This document shows, one piece after another, positions 1-8,152 of a DNA stretch of 64,000 bases (position 1 is the first letter of the stretch; each line of letters begins with the position of its first letter). Location: positions 372,001 to 436,000 of the forward strand of contig JANOSH010000047.1 of NCBI GenBank assembly GCA_031415695.1. The letters run 5' to 3'. Source of the stretch: JANOSH01 sp031415695. Its GTDB lineage: Bacteria; Actinomycetota; Acidimicrobiia; Acidimicrobiales; Ilumatobacteraceae. The notes beneath the pieces are model-generated. The model saw only the letters and a program-made list of their open reading frames with translations. It had not been told where the DNA came from and searched no databases. The position numbers were made by a program, and so were the translations under genes.

Positions 1-1
1 G

Positions 2-313
2 TCCGGCACGCCTGGTCCAGAGGGTTCTATCAGCAAACTCGAACAGGCCAACCTCAATAAAGACATCTACGCCTTCATCGCCAACCTCCTAGGCGCCGAG
101 GGCATGTTGTACGGCAGCTACGAAATGACCCGACCAGCCACGGCCATGGGCTTCGAAACGCTGCAGAAGGCCTTCTTGCGCAGCCGAGCCAATTCAATTG
201 AAGGTGGCACCACCGAAGTGATGCTGAACATTCTCGGCGAGCGGGTTTTGGGGCTCCCCGGCGACGTCAGGGTTGATCGCGAAATCTCTTGGAAAGACGT
301 GCCACGAAACTGA
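2..313 (+). CDS. Acyl-CoA dehydrogenase, C-terminal part (cut by window edge)
   Basis: The frame is open from the first base of the window and ends in a TGA, so only about 103 C-terminal residues are present. The visible part carries the usual acyl-CoA dehydrogenase ending: an arginine-rich helix followed by a serine-isoleucine-glutamate-glycine-glycine-threonine stretch and an asparagine-isoleucine-leucine-glycine-glutamate-arginine motif, which in the family contact FAD and close the C-terminal helical domain. It would oxidise an acyl-CoA to the enoyl-CoA with electron transfer to ETF. The substrate cannot be told from this fragment. Its stop overlaps the ATG of the next gene, so the two are probably translationally coupled. 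Confidence 0.85.
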   Translation, partial: SGTPGPEGSISKLEQANLNKDIYAFIANLLGAEGMLYGSYEMTRPATAMGFETLQKAFLRSRANSIEGGTTEVMLNILGERVLGLPGDVRVDREISWKDVPRN

Positions 314-738
314 TGAGCAACGAACTCGCCGACCGACTCGCCATCCAAGATGTCATGGTCAAGTACGCAACTGCTGTCGACGCCCGCGACCTCGACCGAC
401 AGGCGTCATGCTTCCGGCACGACGCGGTCGTAACCGGCTTTGGCACCGAGCCCATCGTGGGTCGAGACGCTTTTCAGGCATACGTCGCCCAAGCGCTCAC
501 CCGATACGGCAAGACCCAACACCTGCTGGGTAATTTCGAAGTCACCATCACTGGTGACACTGCGCACCTACGTACCTACGTACAGGCAACGCACAGCCTG
601 GCCACTGAGACTGGCGATCTCATCGTGCTGTGGGCCATCTACGACGACCAGTTGGTCCGCACCGACGACGGCTGGCTCATTACCGAACACCGGCTCGAAC
701 GACTGCTGTTGCGCAAGATCGAGGCAACTGCTCTGTAG
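313..738 (+). CDS. NTF2-like (SnoaL-type) small protein
   Basis: About 141 residues. The ATG at 313 overlaps the upstream stop (TGATG), so it is preferred over an ATG 24 nt upstream inside the dehydrogenase. The start of the protein (short helix, then a KYATAVDARDLDR-like stretch followed by an HDAVV segment) matches the SnoaL-like NTF2 fold, in which helices pack on a curved sheet to form a pocket. Members act as isomerases, cyclases, dehydratases or accessory proteins. Coupling to an acyl-CoA dehydrogenase suggests a role in lipid, steroid or polyketide-like compound metabolism, but the substrate is unknown. Confidence 0.7.
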   Translation: MSNELADRLAIQDVMVKYATAVDARDLDRQASCFRHDAVVTGFGTEPIVGRDAFQAYVAQALTRYGKTQHLLGNFEVTITGDTAHLRTYVQATHSLATETGDLIVLWAIYDDQLVRTDDGWLITEHRLERLLLRKIEATAL

Positions 739-744
739 CCTCGG

Positions 745-1155
745 TCAGGTGCCAGAGCGGAGCAGCACACCGAGAAACAAGGCACCTAGACCACCCAAGA
801 GACCGAGCGCACCGCCTACCGCCAAGACCACCTTGGTTTGCCCGACAGTATGCGCTGCAGCAGCTAACCCCGAGAGGGTCACTGCCAAAATCTTTATCCC
901 AAGCGTCACCTGATACGACGTTGTTGTACCGGCAACGTCGATATCGAAAATACCCCACATACCGGTTACGACGGCAACACCGAATGCCGGCCAAGCAATC
1001 CGGTTGAACCGACGCGCAGCGATGCGAGTCGCATCAGGCGAGACCTGGCGTAGACCAGGTACGAGGCCCACCAAAACGATCTGCCCGCCAACCCAAATAC
1101 CGGCAGCTAGTACGTGCAAGAACAATCGAATAGTGTCGAGCGTGGGCGACAACAT
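745..1155 (-). CDS. CopD-like four-helix membrane protein
   Basis: 136 residues with four clear hydrophobic segments, roughly residues 8-30, 50-70, 80-100 and 110-132. The N-terminal helix holds a histidine (HVLAAGIWVGG) and an early FNRIAW segment, as in the CopD / DUF2269-like integral membrane families, where such histidines may bind copper or haem. It starts one base from the end of ispH on the same strand, so the two are probably cotranscribed. A copper or haem role is family inference only. Confidence 0.5.
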   Translation of the reverse strand: MLSPTLDTIRLFLHVLAAGIWVGGQIVLVGLVPGLRQVSPDATRIAARRFNRIAWPAFGVAVVTGMWGIFDIDVAGTTTSYQVTLGIKILAVTLSGLAAAAHTVGQTKVVLAVGGALGLLGGLGALFLGVLLRSGT

Positions 1156-2183
1156 CAGTTCACACCCAGCGACGCGAGAACTTCGCTAGCAGGAAGCAAG
1201 CGGTCATCGAACGGCGCACCGATGCCAGCAAGCATGCCCGACACAGCAGCCGCTATTGACGCCTGAAGCTCGCGAATGTTTCGAGGCGGCGGAAAATACT
1301 CGTCCTCGTCGGTAACACGCACCTGCTCGACCCCATCGCGTGGCGAGAGCCGAGCGAGTACCTCATCGACTAATTCCTCGGGTGCCGATGCGCCTGCGGT
1401 GACACCAACGACACCAAGAAGGTCGGCAGGCAGTTCGTCGGCCGTGTTGATTCGAAACACCTGCGCACACCCGGATTCGAGGGCCAATTTCTCGAGCGCA
1501 CGAGTGTTTGACGAATTAGCCGAGCCAATGACGACAACAGCGTCGCACCGGTCGGCCAAAGCCATCAGTGCCGACTGTCGGTTCGTGGTGGCGAAGCACA
1601 AGTCGCTGCGGCCAGGAGTCCATGCACCGGGGAAACGGGCAAGCGTCGCGTCCTTCACCCCCGACCAGTCACGATGCGACAGTGTTGTTTGGGCCAAAAG
1701 CGCGACAGGACCGTCGAACTGGGGGAGAGCGGCAACCTCGGCCACCGATTCGACCCGGGAAATCGCGAATGGCGCAACAGCCATGGTGCCGACTGCTTCC
1801 TCGTGGCCTTCGTGGCCAACGTACACAATATGAAACCCCTTCCCGGCCCGCACTTTCACCTCGTGGTGCACCTTGGTGACCAATGGACACACCGAATCAA
1901 CGAGATAACTGCCTTTCAGGCGAGCGGCAGCCACTACTTCTGGAGGCGAACCATGGGCCGACAACATGATGGGGCAGTCGTGTGGCACGTCGTCGAGGTC
2001 GTCGACGAAAATCACTCCCATTTGCTCGAAACGCTCGACGACGATGCGGTTGTGAACAATCTCGTGATAGCAGTACACAGGAGTCGGAAACGTACGCACG
2101 ATCCAAGCGAGCGCCTTAATCGCCATCTCGACTCCCGCACAAAACCCTCGGGGCGAGGCGAGCAGAACACGGTCGACTGGCAC
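1155..2183 (-). CDS. ispH: 4-hydroxy-3-methylbut-2-enyl diphosphate reductase
   Basis: 342 residues, normal for the family. IspH makes the final step of the non-mevalonate isoprenoid pathway, reducing HMBPP to IPP and DMAPP with a [4Fe-4S] cluster. The three cluster cysteines are visible at Cys15 (PRGFCAGV), Cys99 (DSVCPLV) and Cys196 (DLCFATTNRQ), with the conserved threonine pair at 166-167 and the SANSSNT substrate loop at about 221. The start is GTG; a TAGCCT box lies six bases upstream, consistent with a leaderless message. The CopD-like gene follows on the same strand. Confidence 0.95.
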   Translation of the reverse strand: MPVDRVLLASPRGFCAGVEMAIKALAWIVRTFPTPVYCYHEIVHNRIVVERFEQMGVIFVDDLDDVPHDCPIMLSAHGSPPEVVAAARLKGSYLVDSVCPLVTKVHHEVKVRAGKGFHIVYVGHEGHEEAVGTMAVAPFAISRVESVAEVAALPQFDGPVALLAQTTLSHRDWSGVKDATLARFPGAWTPGRSDLCFATTNRQSALMALADRCDAVVVIGSANSSNTRALEKLALESGCAQVFRINTADELPADLLGVVGVTAGASAPEELVDEVLARLSPRDGVEQVRVTDEDEYFPPPRNIRELQASIAAAVSGMLAGIGAPFDDRLLPASEVLASLGVN

Positions 2184-2189
2184 GCAGAC

Positions 2190-2195
2190 AGGCTA
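2190..2195 (-). promoter_or_regulatory. Probable -10 box of ispH (TAGCCT, leaderless)
   Basis: TAGCCT on the minus strand ends six bases before the GTG of ispH. A purine start codon at that distance from a -10 hexamer is what a leaderless transcript needs. No convincing -35 box is present. Confidence 0.5.
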
Positions 2196-2217
2196 TCTGG
2201 GCGACAAGCCCTAGCAA

Positions 2218-2661
2218 TCAGTTCTTGACAAGCGCGCCCGTGGATTCATCTACTCGTACCGAGATGGAGCGCTGACTTCCACAACCCGCGCCTCGTTTCT
2301 CGACAGAAACCGGTACGACCGTACCCTCAAAACGCTGACCGTTTACCGAGAGCTGCACCATCGTTGCCTTACTCGGTAGCCGGTCGACTAGAACTAACGT
2401 CACAAGACTGCTGGCCAACTTGGCCACACCAGGTCGTGGATCGCCCTCGGTGATCGCGTCAAAGCATCTCGACGCAACACAGAGCTGCGCTTGCAACGTT
2501 GAGATGGTCGATGGAATCGATACGACGACTAGATCAGGGGTCGCAATAGCTTTGCAATCCGAACAGCCGGACGACATCGCTCCAACACTGATTGCCACAC
2601 TGACGGGCGCGGCCAACCGCCGCCAGAAGGGGCCAATCACGAAGTATTTCGAAATCGCCAC
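2218..2661 (-). CDS. Putative lipoprotein or exported protein, unknown function
   Basis: 147 residues; I do not recognise the family. A hydrophobic stretch at about residues 15-30 runs into a serine-serine-glycine-cysteine, a plausible though not ideal lipobox, followed by a second cysteine. The rest is beta-rich and contains further cysteines (around residues 61, 66 and 127) that could form disulfides outside the membrane. The GTG start has a TATCCT box eight bases upstream. It lies upstream of ispH on the same strand and diverges from the radical SAM gene. Confidence 0.55.
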   Translation of the reverse strand: MAISKYFVIGPFWRRLAAPVSVAISVGAMSSGCSDCKAIATPDLVVVSIPSTISTLQAQLCVASRCFDAITEGDPRPGVAKLASSLVTLVLVDRLPSKATMVQLSVNGQRFEGTVVPVSVEKRGAGCGSQRSISVRVDESTGALVKN

Positions 2662-2742
2662 GGAGGATCAGGATAACTTGAACTGCTCCGCTCCGACCGC
2701 CCGGCTACTCACCGCTACTGCTCACTTTAACGTGCCACCCTC

Positions 2743-2748
2743 TAACCT
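2743..2748 (+). promoter_or_regulatory. Probable -10 box of the PDZ/radical SAM gene (TAACCT, leaderless)
   Basis: TAACCT ends six bases before the GTG start, and no Shine-Dalgarno sequence fits in the gap. It diverges from a TATCCT box at 2670-2675 on the minus strand, giving a compact two-way promoter. Confidence 0.5.
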
Positions 2749-2754
2749 ATCTTC

Positions 2755-4131
2755 GTGGCTCTCCCGCTTGTCGTCTCTGTCGCGCCTGGCTCACCGGCCG
2801 AACGCGCCGGTGTAGAGGTAGGCGACGAGGTCATCTCGGTCAATGGGGAAGCCCCACGAGACATTCTCCAGTGGCGTTGGTTGGTCGATGATGCCGACGT
2901 CGAACTCGATATTCGCCGTGGAGGCGCCGAATCTACGCTCACGGTGTCAAAGGTCGATGGCGAACCGTTGGGGGCCCAGGTGTCATCGGCGCTCTTCGAC
3001 CGGGTTCAAACCTGCGACAACCATTGTGACTTCTGTTTCATCTATCAGCTTCCACCGGGCATGCGAAAGAGCCTCTATCTCAAAGACGACGATTATCGGC
3101 TGTCGTTCCTCTACGGGAACTTCACGACGCTGACGCGATTCACCGAACTCGATCTAGAACGAGTACTCACCGAGGGTCTGTCACCCTTGTACGTATCGAT
3201 TCACGCCACTGATCCCGATGTTCGATCGGCAATGCTCAAGAATCGCCGTGGTGCCACCAGCCTGCGGTGGTTACGCCTGCTACTCGATCACGGTGTCACG
3301 GTTCATGGCCAAGTGGTGGTGTGCCCTGGAGTAAATGACGGACCCATTCTCGACGACACGCTCACGGGTGTGCTCGATCAGTATCCCGACCTTGCCAGCC
3401 TTGCTGTGGTTCCGCTCGGCGTATCTCGCTACAACAACGCCACCGCAATGCGACCCCACACGCACGCCGAAGCCGAGGCCGTTATCGATTGCGTGGAAGA
3501 GTGGCAAGCCATCTACCTCGGCACGCTTGGCCACCGTCTTGTCTTCGCTGCCGACGAGTATTACCTACTTGCCGGGCGCAACTTTCCCAGCGACGAAGCA
3601 TACGAGGACTTCGATATGCACGAAGATGGCGTTGGTATGGCTCGCATGTTCGAACGCGAATTCACCGGGCGCGTCGATACCAGCACCGGCAAGAAGTCCG
3701 GATTCTTTGCCGCTGTCGATGGCGCTCCTGCTAGTCAGCCGGGCACCCAGCCGTACCGAGGCAGCCGAACGGCCGGCTCTGTCAGCCTCATACCCCGGCG
3801 CAACGCCCCGATTGGAATTCTCACCGGGCCCTATGGGCACAGCGTGCTGGCTCCCTTAATCGAAAGTCTGAACCGCACCGACGTCCGCCTTATCGCTGTC
3901 GCCAATGATTTTTTCGGCGGCAACACTGCGGTAACCGGGCTTATGGTTGGCGAAGACCTCAAGCGCGTACTGGCAGTCCAACCCGAAGGGCACCGCTATC
4001 TGCTGCCCGATGTTTGTCTCACCGAAGGCCGGTTTCTCGACGGCCTCACACCGGCAGATCTTCCTCGTCCCGTCGAGATCTTGCCGACTTCTGGCGCAGC
4101 GTTGCGCCACGCCCTGGAGGGCTCCCGATGA
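2755..4131 (+). CDS. PDZ / radical SAM / DUF512 protein
   Basis: 458 residues, with a PDZ-like fold at about residues 1-70 (APGSPAERAGV...GDEVISVNG), then a radical SAM-type cluster motif at Cys87-x3-Cys91-x2-Cys94, and a C-terminal DUF512-like region. This architecture is a conserved but poorly characterised Fe-S family, often annotated as related to NifB/MoaA. The conserved NDG and FAADE-like segments in the middle fit that family. The GTG start is supported by a -10-like box six bases upstream. It overlaps der by four bases (ATGA), so its product may be linked with ribosome assembly through coexpression; the reaction is unknown. Confidence 0.85.
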   Translation: MALPLVVSVAPGSPAERAGVEVGDEVISVNGEAPRDILQWRWLVDDADVELDIRRGGAESTLTVSKVDGEPLGAQVSSALFDRVQTCDNHCDFCFIYQLPPGMRKSLYLKDDDYRLSFLYGNFTTLTRFTELDLERVLTEGLSPLYVSIHATDPDVRSAMLKNRRGATSLRWLRLLLDHGVTVHGQVVVCPGVNDGPILDDTLTGVLDQYPDLASLAVVPLGVSRYNNATAMRPHTHAEAEAVIDCVEEWQAIYLGTLGHRLVFAADEYYLLAGRNFPSDEAYEDFDMHEDGVGMARMFEREFTGRVDTSTGKKSGFFAAVDGAPASQPGTQPYRGSRTAGSVSLIPRRNAPIGILTGPYGHSVLAPLIESLNRTDVRLIAVANDFFGGNTAVTGLMVGEDLKRVLAVQPEGHRYLLPDVCLTEGRFLDGLTPADLPRPVEILPTSGAALRHALEGSR

Positions 4132-5459
4132 CCGAAGAACGTTTGCCATCCGTCGTTGTGGTCGGCCGACCAAACGTCGGCAAATCCACGCTTGTGAACC
4201 GAATCGTCGGTCGCCGCGTGGCCATTGTCGAAGACCGACCCGGCGTCACCCGAGACCGCAAAGAGATCGGTGCCGAGTGGCTCGATCGCGAGTTCACGGT
4301 GGTCGATACCGGCGGGTGGATGCCTGGTGGCTCCGAGCTCGATGCCAAGGTCAGCCGACAGGTCGAGCAGGCCGTTCGCGATGCCGACGCCGTGGTGTTC
4401 TTGGTCGACGCTGCGGTCGGTGTCGACGAGGACGATGAACGCGTTGCACAGTGGCTGCGGGTCTCAGGCAAGCGAGTAATCCTCGTGGCCAACAAGGCCG
4501 ACAACGACCGGCGCGAACTGGAACGGTGGGAGTTCTTGTCGCTCGGTTTGGGCGAGCCCCTCACCATCAGCGCGTTGCATGGTCGACGGTGCGGCGATCT
4601 GCTCGACCAGATCGTCATGCCCTGGCCAACACTGCTCGAAGCCGAACAAGAGGCGCAAGACGAAATCGAGGCTGCCGACCCGGGCCAGCCTATGCCAGCG
4701 GTCGCCATCGTCGGACGCCCCAATGTGGGAAAGAGCACGCTATTCAACCGGCTTATTGGTGCCGAACGAAGCGTGGTTCACGATATGCCCGGCACCACAC
4801 GAGATGCCATCGATACCATCGTTGAAACTCCTGACGGTCCGGTGAAGTTTGTCGACACAGCAGGCATGCGCCGCAAGAGCAAGATCGACGATGGCCCCGA
4901 ATACTACAGCTTCGTGCGTACATTGCGCGCGGTCGACGAAAGTGACGTTGCGTTCTTGGTTATCGACGCAACCGAGGGTGTCACTGCTCAAGATCAACGC
5001 CTGGCTGAACGCATCGACGCCGCTGGTTGCCCAATCGTCATCCTCTTGAACAAATGGGAACTCATCGACGATGCCGAGCGACGCGCACAGGTCACCGGCG
5101 AGGTCGGCCGAATGCTGCACTTCATTGGCGACTCACCCATTTTGAAGATTTCGGCGCTCACGGGGAAGGGTGTCAACAAGTTGCTGCCGGTCCTCGCCGA
5201 TGCCGTCGAGCGCTACCACCGACGCGTCCCCACCCAAGCTGTCAACAAGGTCATCGCCGCGGCGCAGCAAAATCAGCCAGCGCCGCACGGGGCCAAGGTC
5301 ATGTATGCCGTCCAGGGTGCGACCGACCCTCCAACCTTCACGCTGTTCGCCAACAAAGACCTCCCTGGTTCGTATCTGCGCTATTTGGAAAGACGAATCC
5401 GCGAGGCGTTTGATCTTGGGTCGGTGCCAATCAAAATCCGAGTTCGAAAGCGCGGCTAG
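4128..5459 (+). CDS. der: Ribosome-associated double GTPase Der (EngA)
   Basis: 443 residues with two tandem GTPase domains and a C-terminal KH-like domain. Two GRPNVGKST P-loops are visible, near residues 12 and 197, each followed by a DTAG/DTGG switch and an NKxD-type motif (ANKAD, LNKWE). Der is needed for assembly of the 50S subunit. The ATG at 4128 overlaps the upstream stop and has a GGAGG eight bases upstream, so the longer open frame, which begins 38 codons earlier inside the previous gene, is rejected. Confidence 0.95.
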   Translation: MTEERLPSVVVVGRPNVGKSTLVNRIVGRRVAIVEDRPGVTRDRKEIGAEWLDREFTVVDTGGWMPGGSELDAKVSRQVEQAVRDADAVVFLVDAAVGVDEDDERVAQWLRVSGKRVILVANKADNDRRELERWEFLSLGLGEPLTISALHGRRCGDLLDQIVMPWPTLLEAEQEAQDEIEAADPGQPMPAVAIVGRPNVGKSTLFNRLIGAERSVVHDMPGTTRDAIDTIVETPDGPVKFVDTAGMRRKSKIDDGPEYYSFVRTLRAVDESDVAFLVIDATEGVTAQDQRLAERIDAAGCPIVILLNKWELIDDAERRAQVTGEVGRMLHFIGDSPILKISALTGKGVNKLLPVLADAVERYHRRVPTQAVNKVIAAAQQNQPAPHGAKVMYAVQGATDPPTFTLFANKDLPGSYLRYLERRIREAFDLGSVPIKIRVRKRG

Positions 5460-5472
5460 GCCGCTAACCGCC

Positions 5473-6990
5473 ATGACTGACTTCGACGAGGTGTGGGAAC
5501 GGGCATCGAGGGGCAACCTCCACAAGGAGGGCGACAAGCTCGCACGTCAAGGAAAGTTGTTCGTGCGCGAACGCATCGCGCTCCTGTGCGACGACAACAG
5601 TTTCATCGAGGACGGTCTGCTCGCCAATGCCAGTTCGATCGACCTTCCGGCCGACGGAGTCGTCACCGGCATCGGCCGCGTCGATGGCCGAGCGGTCTAC
5701 GTAGTGGCCAATGACCCAACGGTCAAGGCCGGTTCGTGGGGTGCTCGCACCGTCGAGAAAATCATCCGCGCCACCGAATACTGCCTTCGCCACGAACTAC
5801 CGATCTTCTGGCTCATCGATTCCGCCGGAGCTCGCATCACCGACCAGGTCGACCTGTTTCCCGGCCGTCGTGGCGCCGGACGAATCTTTGCTAATCAGGT
5901 TCGGCTCTCGGGCAAGGTTCCCCAGATCTGCTGTTTGTTCGGGCCGTCGGCCGCTGGCGGCGCGTACATTCCCAGCTTTTGCGACATCGTCGTTATGGTC
6001 GATGGCAATGCCTCGATGTATCTCGGATCCCCTCGCATGGCCGAGGAAGTTATCGGCGAAATCGTTTCGCTCGAGGAGATGGGAGGGGCGCGAATGCATA
6101 CGTCGATCTCAGGTTGCGCCGACAACCTTGCGGTCGACGACGCCGACGCTATTGAACAGGCTAAACAGTTCTATTCGTACCTACCCGGAACCTGGCGTGA
6201 TACTCCACCGGTATCGGCCCCCGAGCCGGCACGGCTGTTACTGAGTCGGGCGTCGCTTCCCGACGAGGAGGCATCCGGTTACGACATTCGCGGTGTTGTC
6301 GATGCCGTGATTGATGCCGATTCGTTCTTCGAGATCAAGCCTCGGTGGGCACCAGAGTTGACCGTTGGTTTCGGACGACTCGACGGAAATGTGGTCGGCG
6401 TTGTAGCCAACAATCCCATGCACAAAGGCGGTGTTCTGTTCGTCGACTCGGCCGACAAAGCGGCACGGTTTGTCTGGCTGTGCGATGCATTCAATGTGCC
6501 GCTGATCTTTCTGGCCGATGTTCCCGGCTTCATGATCGGCACGGCAGTCGAGCGTCAAGGCATTATTCGTCATGGCGCCAAAATGATTACTGCCATCGCC
6601 GAGGCCACGGTCCCCAAGATCTGTGTCGTCGTGCGAAAGGCCTATGGTGCCGGTTTGTACGCCATGTGCGGCCCCGCGTTCGATCCCATCGCCACGCTGG
6701 CGCTTCCTACGGCCAAGATCGCAGTGATGGGCCCCGAACCGGCGGTGAACGCCGTGTTCGCCAACAAAATCGCCCAGATCGCCGACCTCGACGAACGGGC
6801 TGCGTATGTCGCTGAACGACGAGCCGAGTACGAGGCCGACGTCGACCTTCTGCGACTGGCCAGTGAACTGGTTATCGATGCTGTTGTCCCGTTCGATCGC
6901 CTTCGAGTTGAGCTCGTTGCTCGCTTCGCATCGGCCGATCCTGTCGATCGGCATGTCGTGGCCAAACGCCACGGCGTGCCCCCGGTGTAA
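5473..6990 (+). CDS. Acyl-CoA carboxylase, carboxyltransferase (beta) subunit
   Basis: 505 residues, typical of biotin-dependent carboxyltransferases that move CO2 from biotin to an acyl-CoA (propionyl-, acetyl- or methylcrotonyl-CoA). The N domain has the SAGARI and PSAAGGAYIPSFCD oxyanion-type segments; the C domain has the MHKGGVLFVDSADKAARF and ADVPGFMIGTAVERQGIIRHGAK segments. The chosen ATG lies 13 bases after der; the longer frame would run back into der. No biotin carboxylase or biotin carrier gene lies nearby, so the partner subunit is encoded elsewhere. Substrate cannot be assigned from sequence alone. Confidence 0.9.
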   Translation: MTDFDEVWERASRGNLHKEGDKLARQGKLFVRERIALLCDDNSFIEDGLLANASSIDLPADGVVTGIGRVDGRAVYVVANDPTVKAGSWGARTVEKIIRATEYCLRHELPIFWLIDSAGARITDQVDLFPGRRGAGRIFANQVRLSGKVPQICCLFGPSAAGGAYIPSFCDIVVMVDGNASMYLGSPRMAEEVIGEIVSLEEMGGARMHTSISGCADNLAVDDADAIEQAKQFYSYLPGTWRDTPPVSAPEPARLLLSRASLPDEEASGYDIRGVVDAVIDADSFFEIKPRWAPELTVGFGRLDGNVVGVVANNPMHKGGVLFVDSADKAARFVWLCDAFNVPLIFLADVPGFMIGTAVERQGIIRHGAKMITAIAEATVPKICVVVRKAYGAGLYAMCGPAFDPIATLALPTAKIAVMGPEPAVNAVFANKIAQIADLDERAAYVAERRAEYEADVDLLRLASELVIDAVVPFDRLRVELVARFASADPVDRHVVAKRHGVPPV

Positions 6991-6992
6991 CC

Positions 6993-7235
6993 ATGCCCTG
7001 GTGTGACGCGTGTTCCAAGTTTCTCACCCCAACGTCGATGTCACCCGAGGGTGCGTGCCCGACATGTGGCCGCACCATCGAGGTTGATGCGGTTCGCGAC
7101 GGCAAACACCTGGACCTTCGCCAGCTCACCACCGACGACGAGAGCGTTCCCTGGCATTTCAAACTCATGCTGGTGGCCTTGGCGTTATATCTAGGCTGGC
7201 GGCTCGTACAAGTTGTGCTGTTGTTGTTCAACTGA
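6993..7235 (+). CDS. Small zinc-ribbon membrane protein
   Basis: 80 residues, two bases after the carboxyltransferase stop. The N-terminus has two CxxC knuckles (CDAC near residue 4 and CPTC near residue 22), which would bind one zinc, and the C-terminus has a single membrane helix at about residues 56-78. It is probably a membrane-anchored zinc ribbon facing the cytoplasm. Its function is unknown; tight spacing suggests it is the last gene of the der/carboxylase operon. Confidence 0.7.
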   Translation: MPWCDACSKFLTPTSMSPEGACPTCGRTIEVDAVRDGKHLDLRQLTTDDESVPWHFKLMLVALALYLGWRLVQVVLLLFN

Positions 7236-7251
7236 CCCGTCACGCTAAGCT
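7224..7251 (+). promoter_or_regulatory. Probable promoter of tRNA-Pro (TTGTTC-N16-TAAGCT)
   Basis: TTGTTC and TAAGCT are separated by 16 bases, and the TAAGCT ends 10 bases before the first base of the mature tRNA. The -35 lies inside the last codons of the upstream gene. Confidence 0.45.
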
Positions 7252-7261
7252 GTCGATTCTT

Positions 7262-7339
7262 CGGGCTGTAGCGCAGCTTGGTTAGCGCGCTTGACTGGGG
7301 GTCAAGAGGTCGAGAGTTCAAATCTCTCCAGCCCGACCA
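7262..7339 (+). tRNA. tRNA-Pro (anticodon GGG), CCA encoded
   Basis: All arms pair: the acceptor stem is CGGGCTG with CAGCCCG (seven pairs), the D stem GCGC with GCGC, the anticodon stem CTTGA with TCAAG and the T stem GAGAG with CTCTC. The anticodon loop is CTGGGGG, giving anticodon GGG at 7297-7299. The discriminator A is followed by a genomic CCA. The 3' 32 bases recur downstream, marking this gene as an integration target. Confidence 0.95.
7308..7339 (+). repeat. Direct repeat (att-like), copy 1 in the tRNA-Pro 3' end
   Basis: The last 32 bases of the tRNA gene, from the variable loop through CCA, are repeated exactly at 8117-8148 in the same orientation. This is the usual footprint of an element that integrated by site-specific recombination into a tRNA 3' end and rebuilt the gene. 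Confidence 0.8.
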
Positions 7340-7342
7340 CAA

Positions 7343-7377
7343 CAACGAAGGGGCGCCCGGCCGGCGCTCCTTCGTTG
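7343..7377 (+). terminator. Strong hairpin just after tRNA-Pro
   Basis: CAACGAAGGGGCGCC and GGCGCTCCTTCGTTG form a 15-bp stem with one mismatch around a five-base loop, three bases after the tRNA. There is no following T tract, so termination is inferred from position and stability only. Confidence 0.45.
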
Positions 7378-7480
7378 CTGGCCCAAGCCTCCCGACGAGC
7401 CCGACGGTCGTCCGCAGGGTCCACAAGGCGACTACTGCCTGGAGGCGTAGTCGTTGCCGGCGACCTAGCCGGGTATAGCG

Positions 7481-7675
7481 TTGGTACGTAGCGAACAGGA
7501 CAAGCTTGAAGACTGGCTGCTGTCGACGGTCGCAGACCCGCCGATCGGGGAGTCACTCGAAGAATCACCCGAGGCGTTACGTGCTGCGGCGCGCCCGATC
7601 GCGTATGGGAAGCGTCAGATCAAGGGGTTGACCAAGGCCGAGGCCGACGGATTCGCTGAGGCACTGGCCGAATAG
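7481..7675 (+). CDS. Small antitoxin-like protein (weak)
   Basis: 64 residues from a TTG start, the only in-frame start that gives the full frame; a TATAGC box sits just upstream. The protein is charged and helical, with a proline/serine-rich centre and a lysine-rich turn before the C-terminus. Its position just before a PIN-domain toxin relic, inside the repeat-bounded segment, suggests it is the cognate antitoxin. No known antitoxin fold can be recognised by eye, so the assignment rests on context. Confidence 0.4.
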   Translation: MVRSEQDKLEDWLLSTVADPPIGESLEESPEALRAAARPIAYGKRQIKGLTKAEADGFAEALAE

Positions 7676-7702
7676 CCCGGCCAGGGCAAAGGCGGGAGCA
7701 GC

Positions 7703-8069
7703 GTGGGACCAGTAGTTGTTGATACGGGCGTGTTCGGTGCTGACCTCAGCGCGTCATCAAAGCCGATTTGGTGCGCTGCGCGCGGGATGGGGTGCGAAAC
7801 GACGCAAAGATCTTGAGGCCACGATCGGCGAGGCAAAGATCGTCTGGCCCGGTCATGGCCTGACACACGAATACGCGGCCTTGCGAGCCGAGTGCCTAGC
7901 CGCCGGTCACGGACTGGCGGAGAAGGCGAACGAGGCGGATCGATGGATCGCGGCCACGGCTCGATTCGTCGGTGTTCCGCTCGTGAGCCACGACGGCGTG
8001 TTCGTCGCTGCATCCGGGATCGACCTTCTCACAGTACCGGTGGACGGTACAGCACGGCCGTCGAAATAA
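7703..8069 (+). pseudogene. VapC-like PIN-domain toxin, internally deleted
   Basis: From a GTG at 7703 one frame reads a typical PIN start (VVVDTGVFGADLS, with the first catalytic Asp). A different frame then gives a good PIN C-terminal half: RFGALRAGWG, then EADRWIAATA with the acidic residues, then VPLVSHDGVF. Intact homologues have roughly 30-40 residues between these parts, including a conserved Glu; here they are joined directly and out of frame. The simplest reading is a deletion of about 100 bases that inactivated the nuclease. Confidence 0.6.
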
Positions 8070-8116
8070 GTCTTGTCTTGTCGGCAAGATCGCCGTTTGA
8101 GAGAATCCGCCTTGGC

Positions 8117-8148
8117 GGTCGAGAGTTCAAATCTCTCCAGCCCGACCA
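8117..8148 (+). repeat. Direct repeat (att-like), copy 2
   Basis: Exact 32-base copy of the tRNA-Pro 3' end, 809 bases downstream. It lacks the 5' half of a tRNA and cannot be a functional tRNA gene. It ends four bases before the stop codon of the minus-strand lipoprotein gene. Confidence 0.8.
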
Positions 8149-8152
8149 GCCG

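Noticed and set aside
4046..4747. Ser/Arg-rich protein on the minus strand
   Set aside because: It lies opposite der, whose reading frame has full GTPase motifs.
7340..8116. Complete integrative element with its own integrase
   Set aside because: No integrase, excisionase or replication gene can be read in either strand of the segment.
8101..8148. A second tRNA-Pro gene
   Set aside because: Only the variable loop, T arm and acceptor 3' half are present; no D arm or anticodon arm precedes them. It is an att-like remnant.
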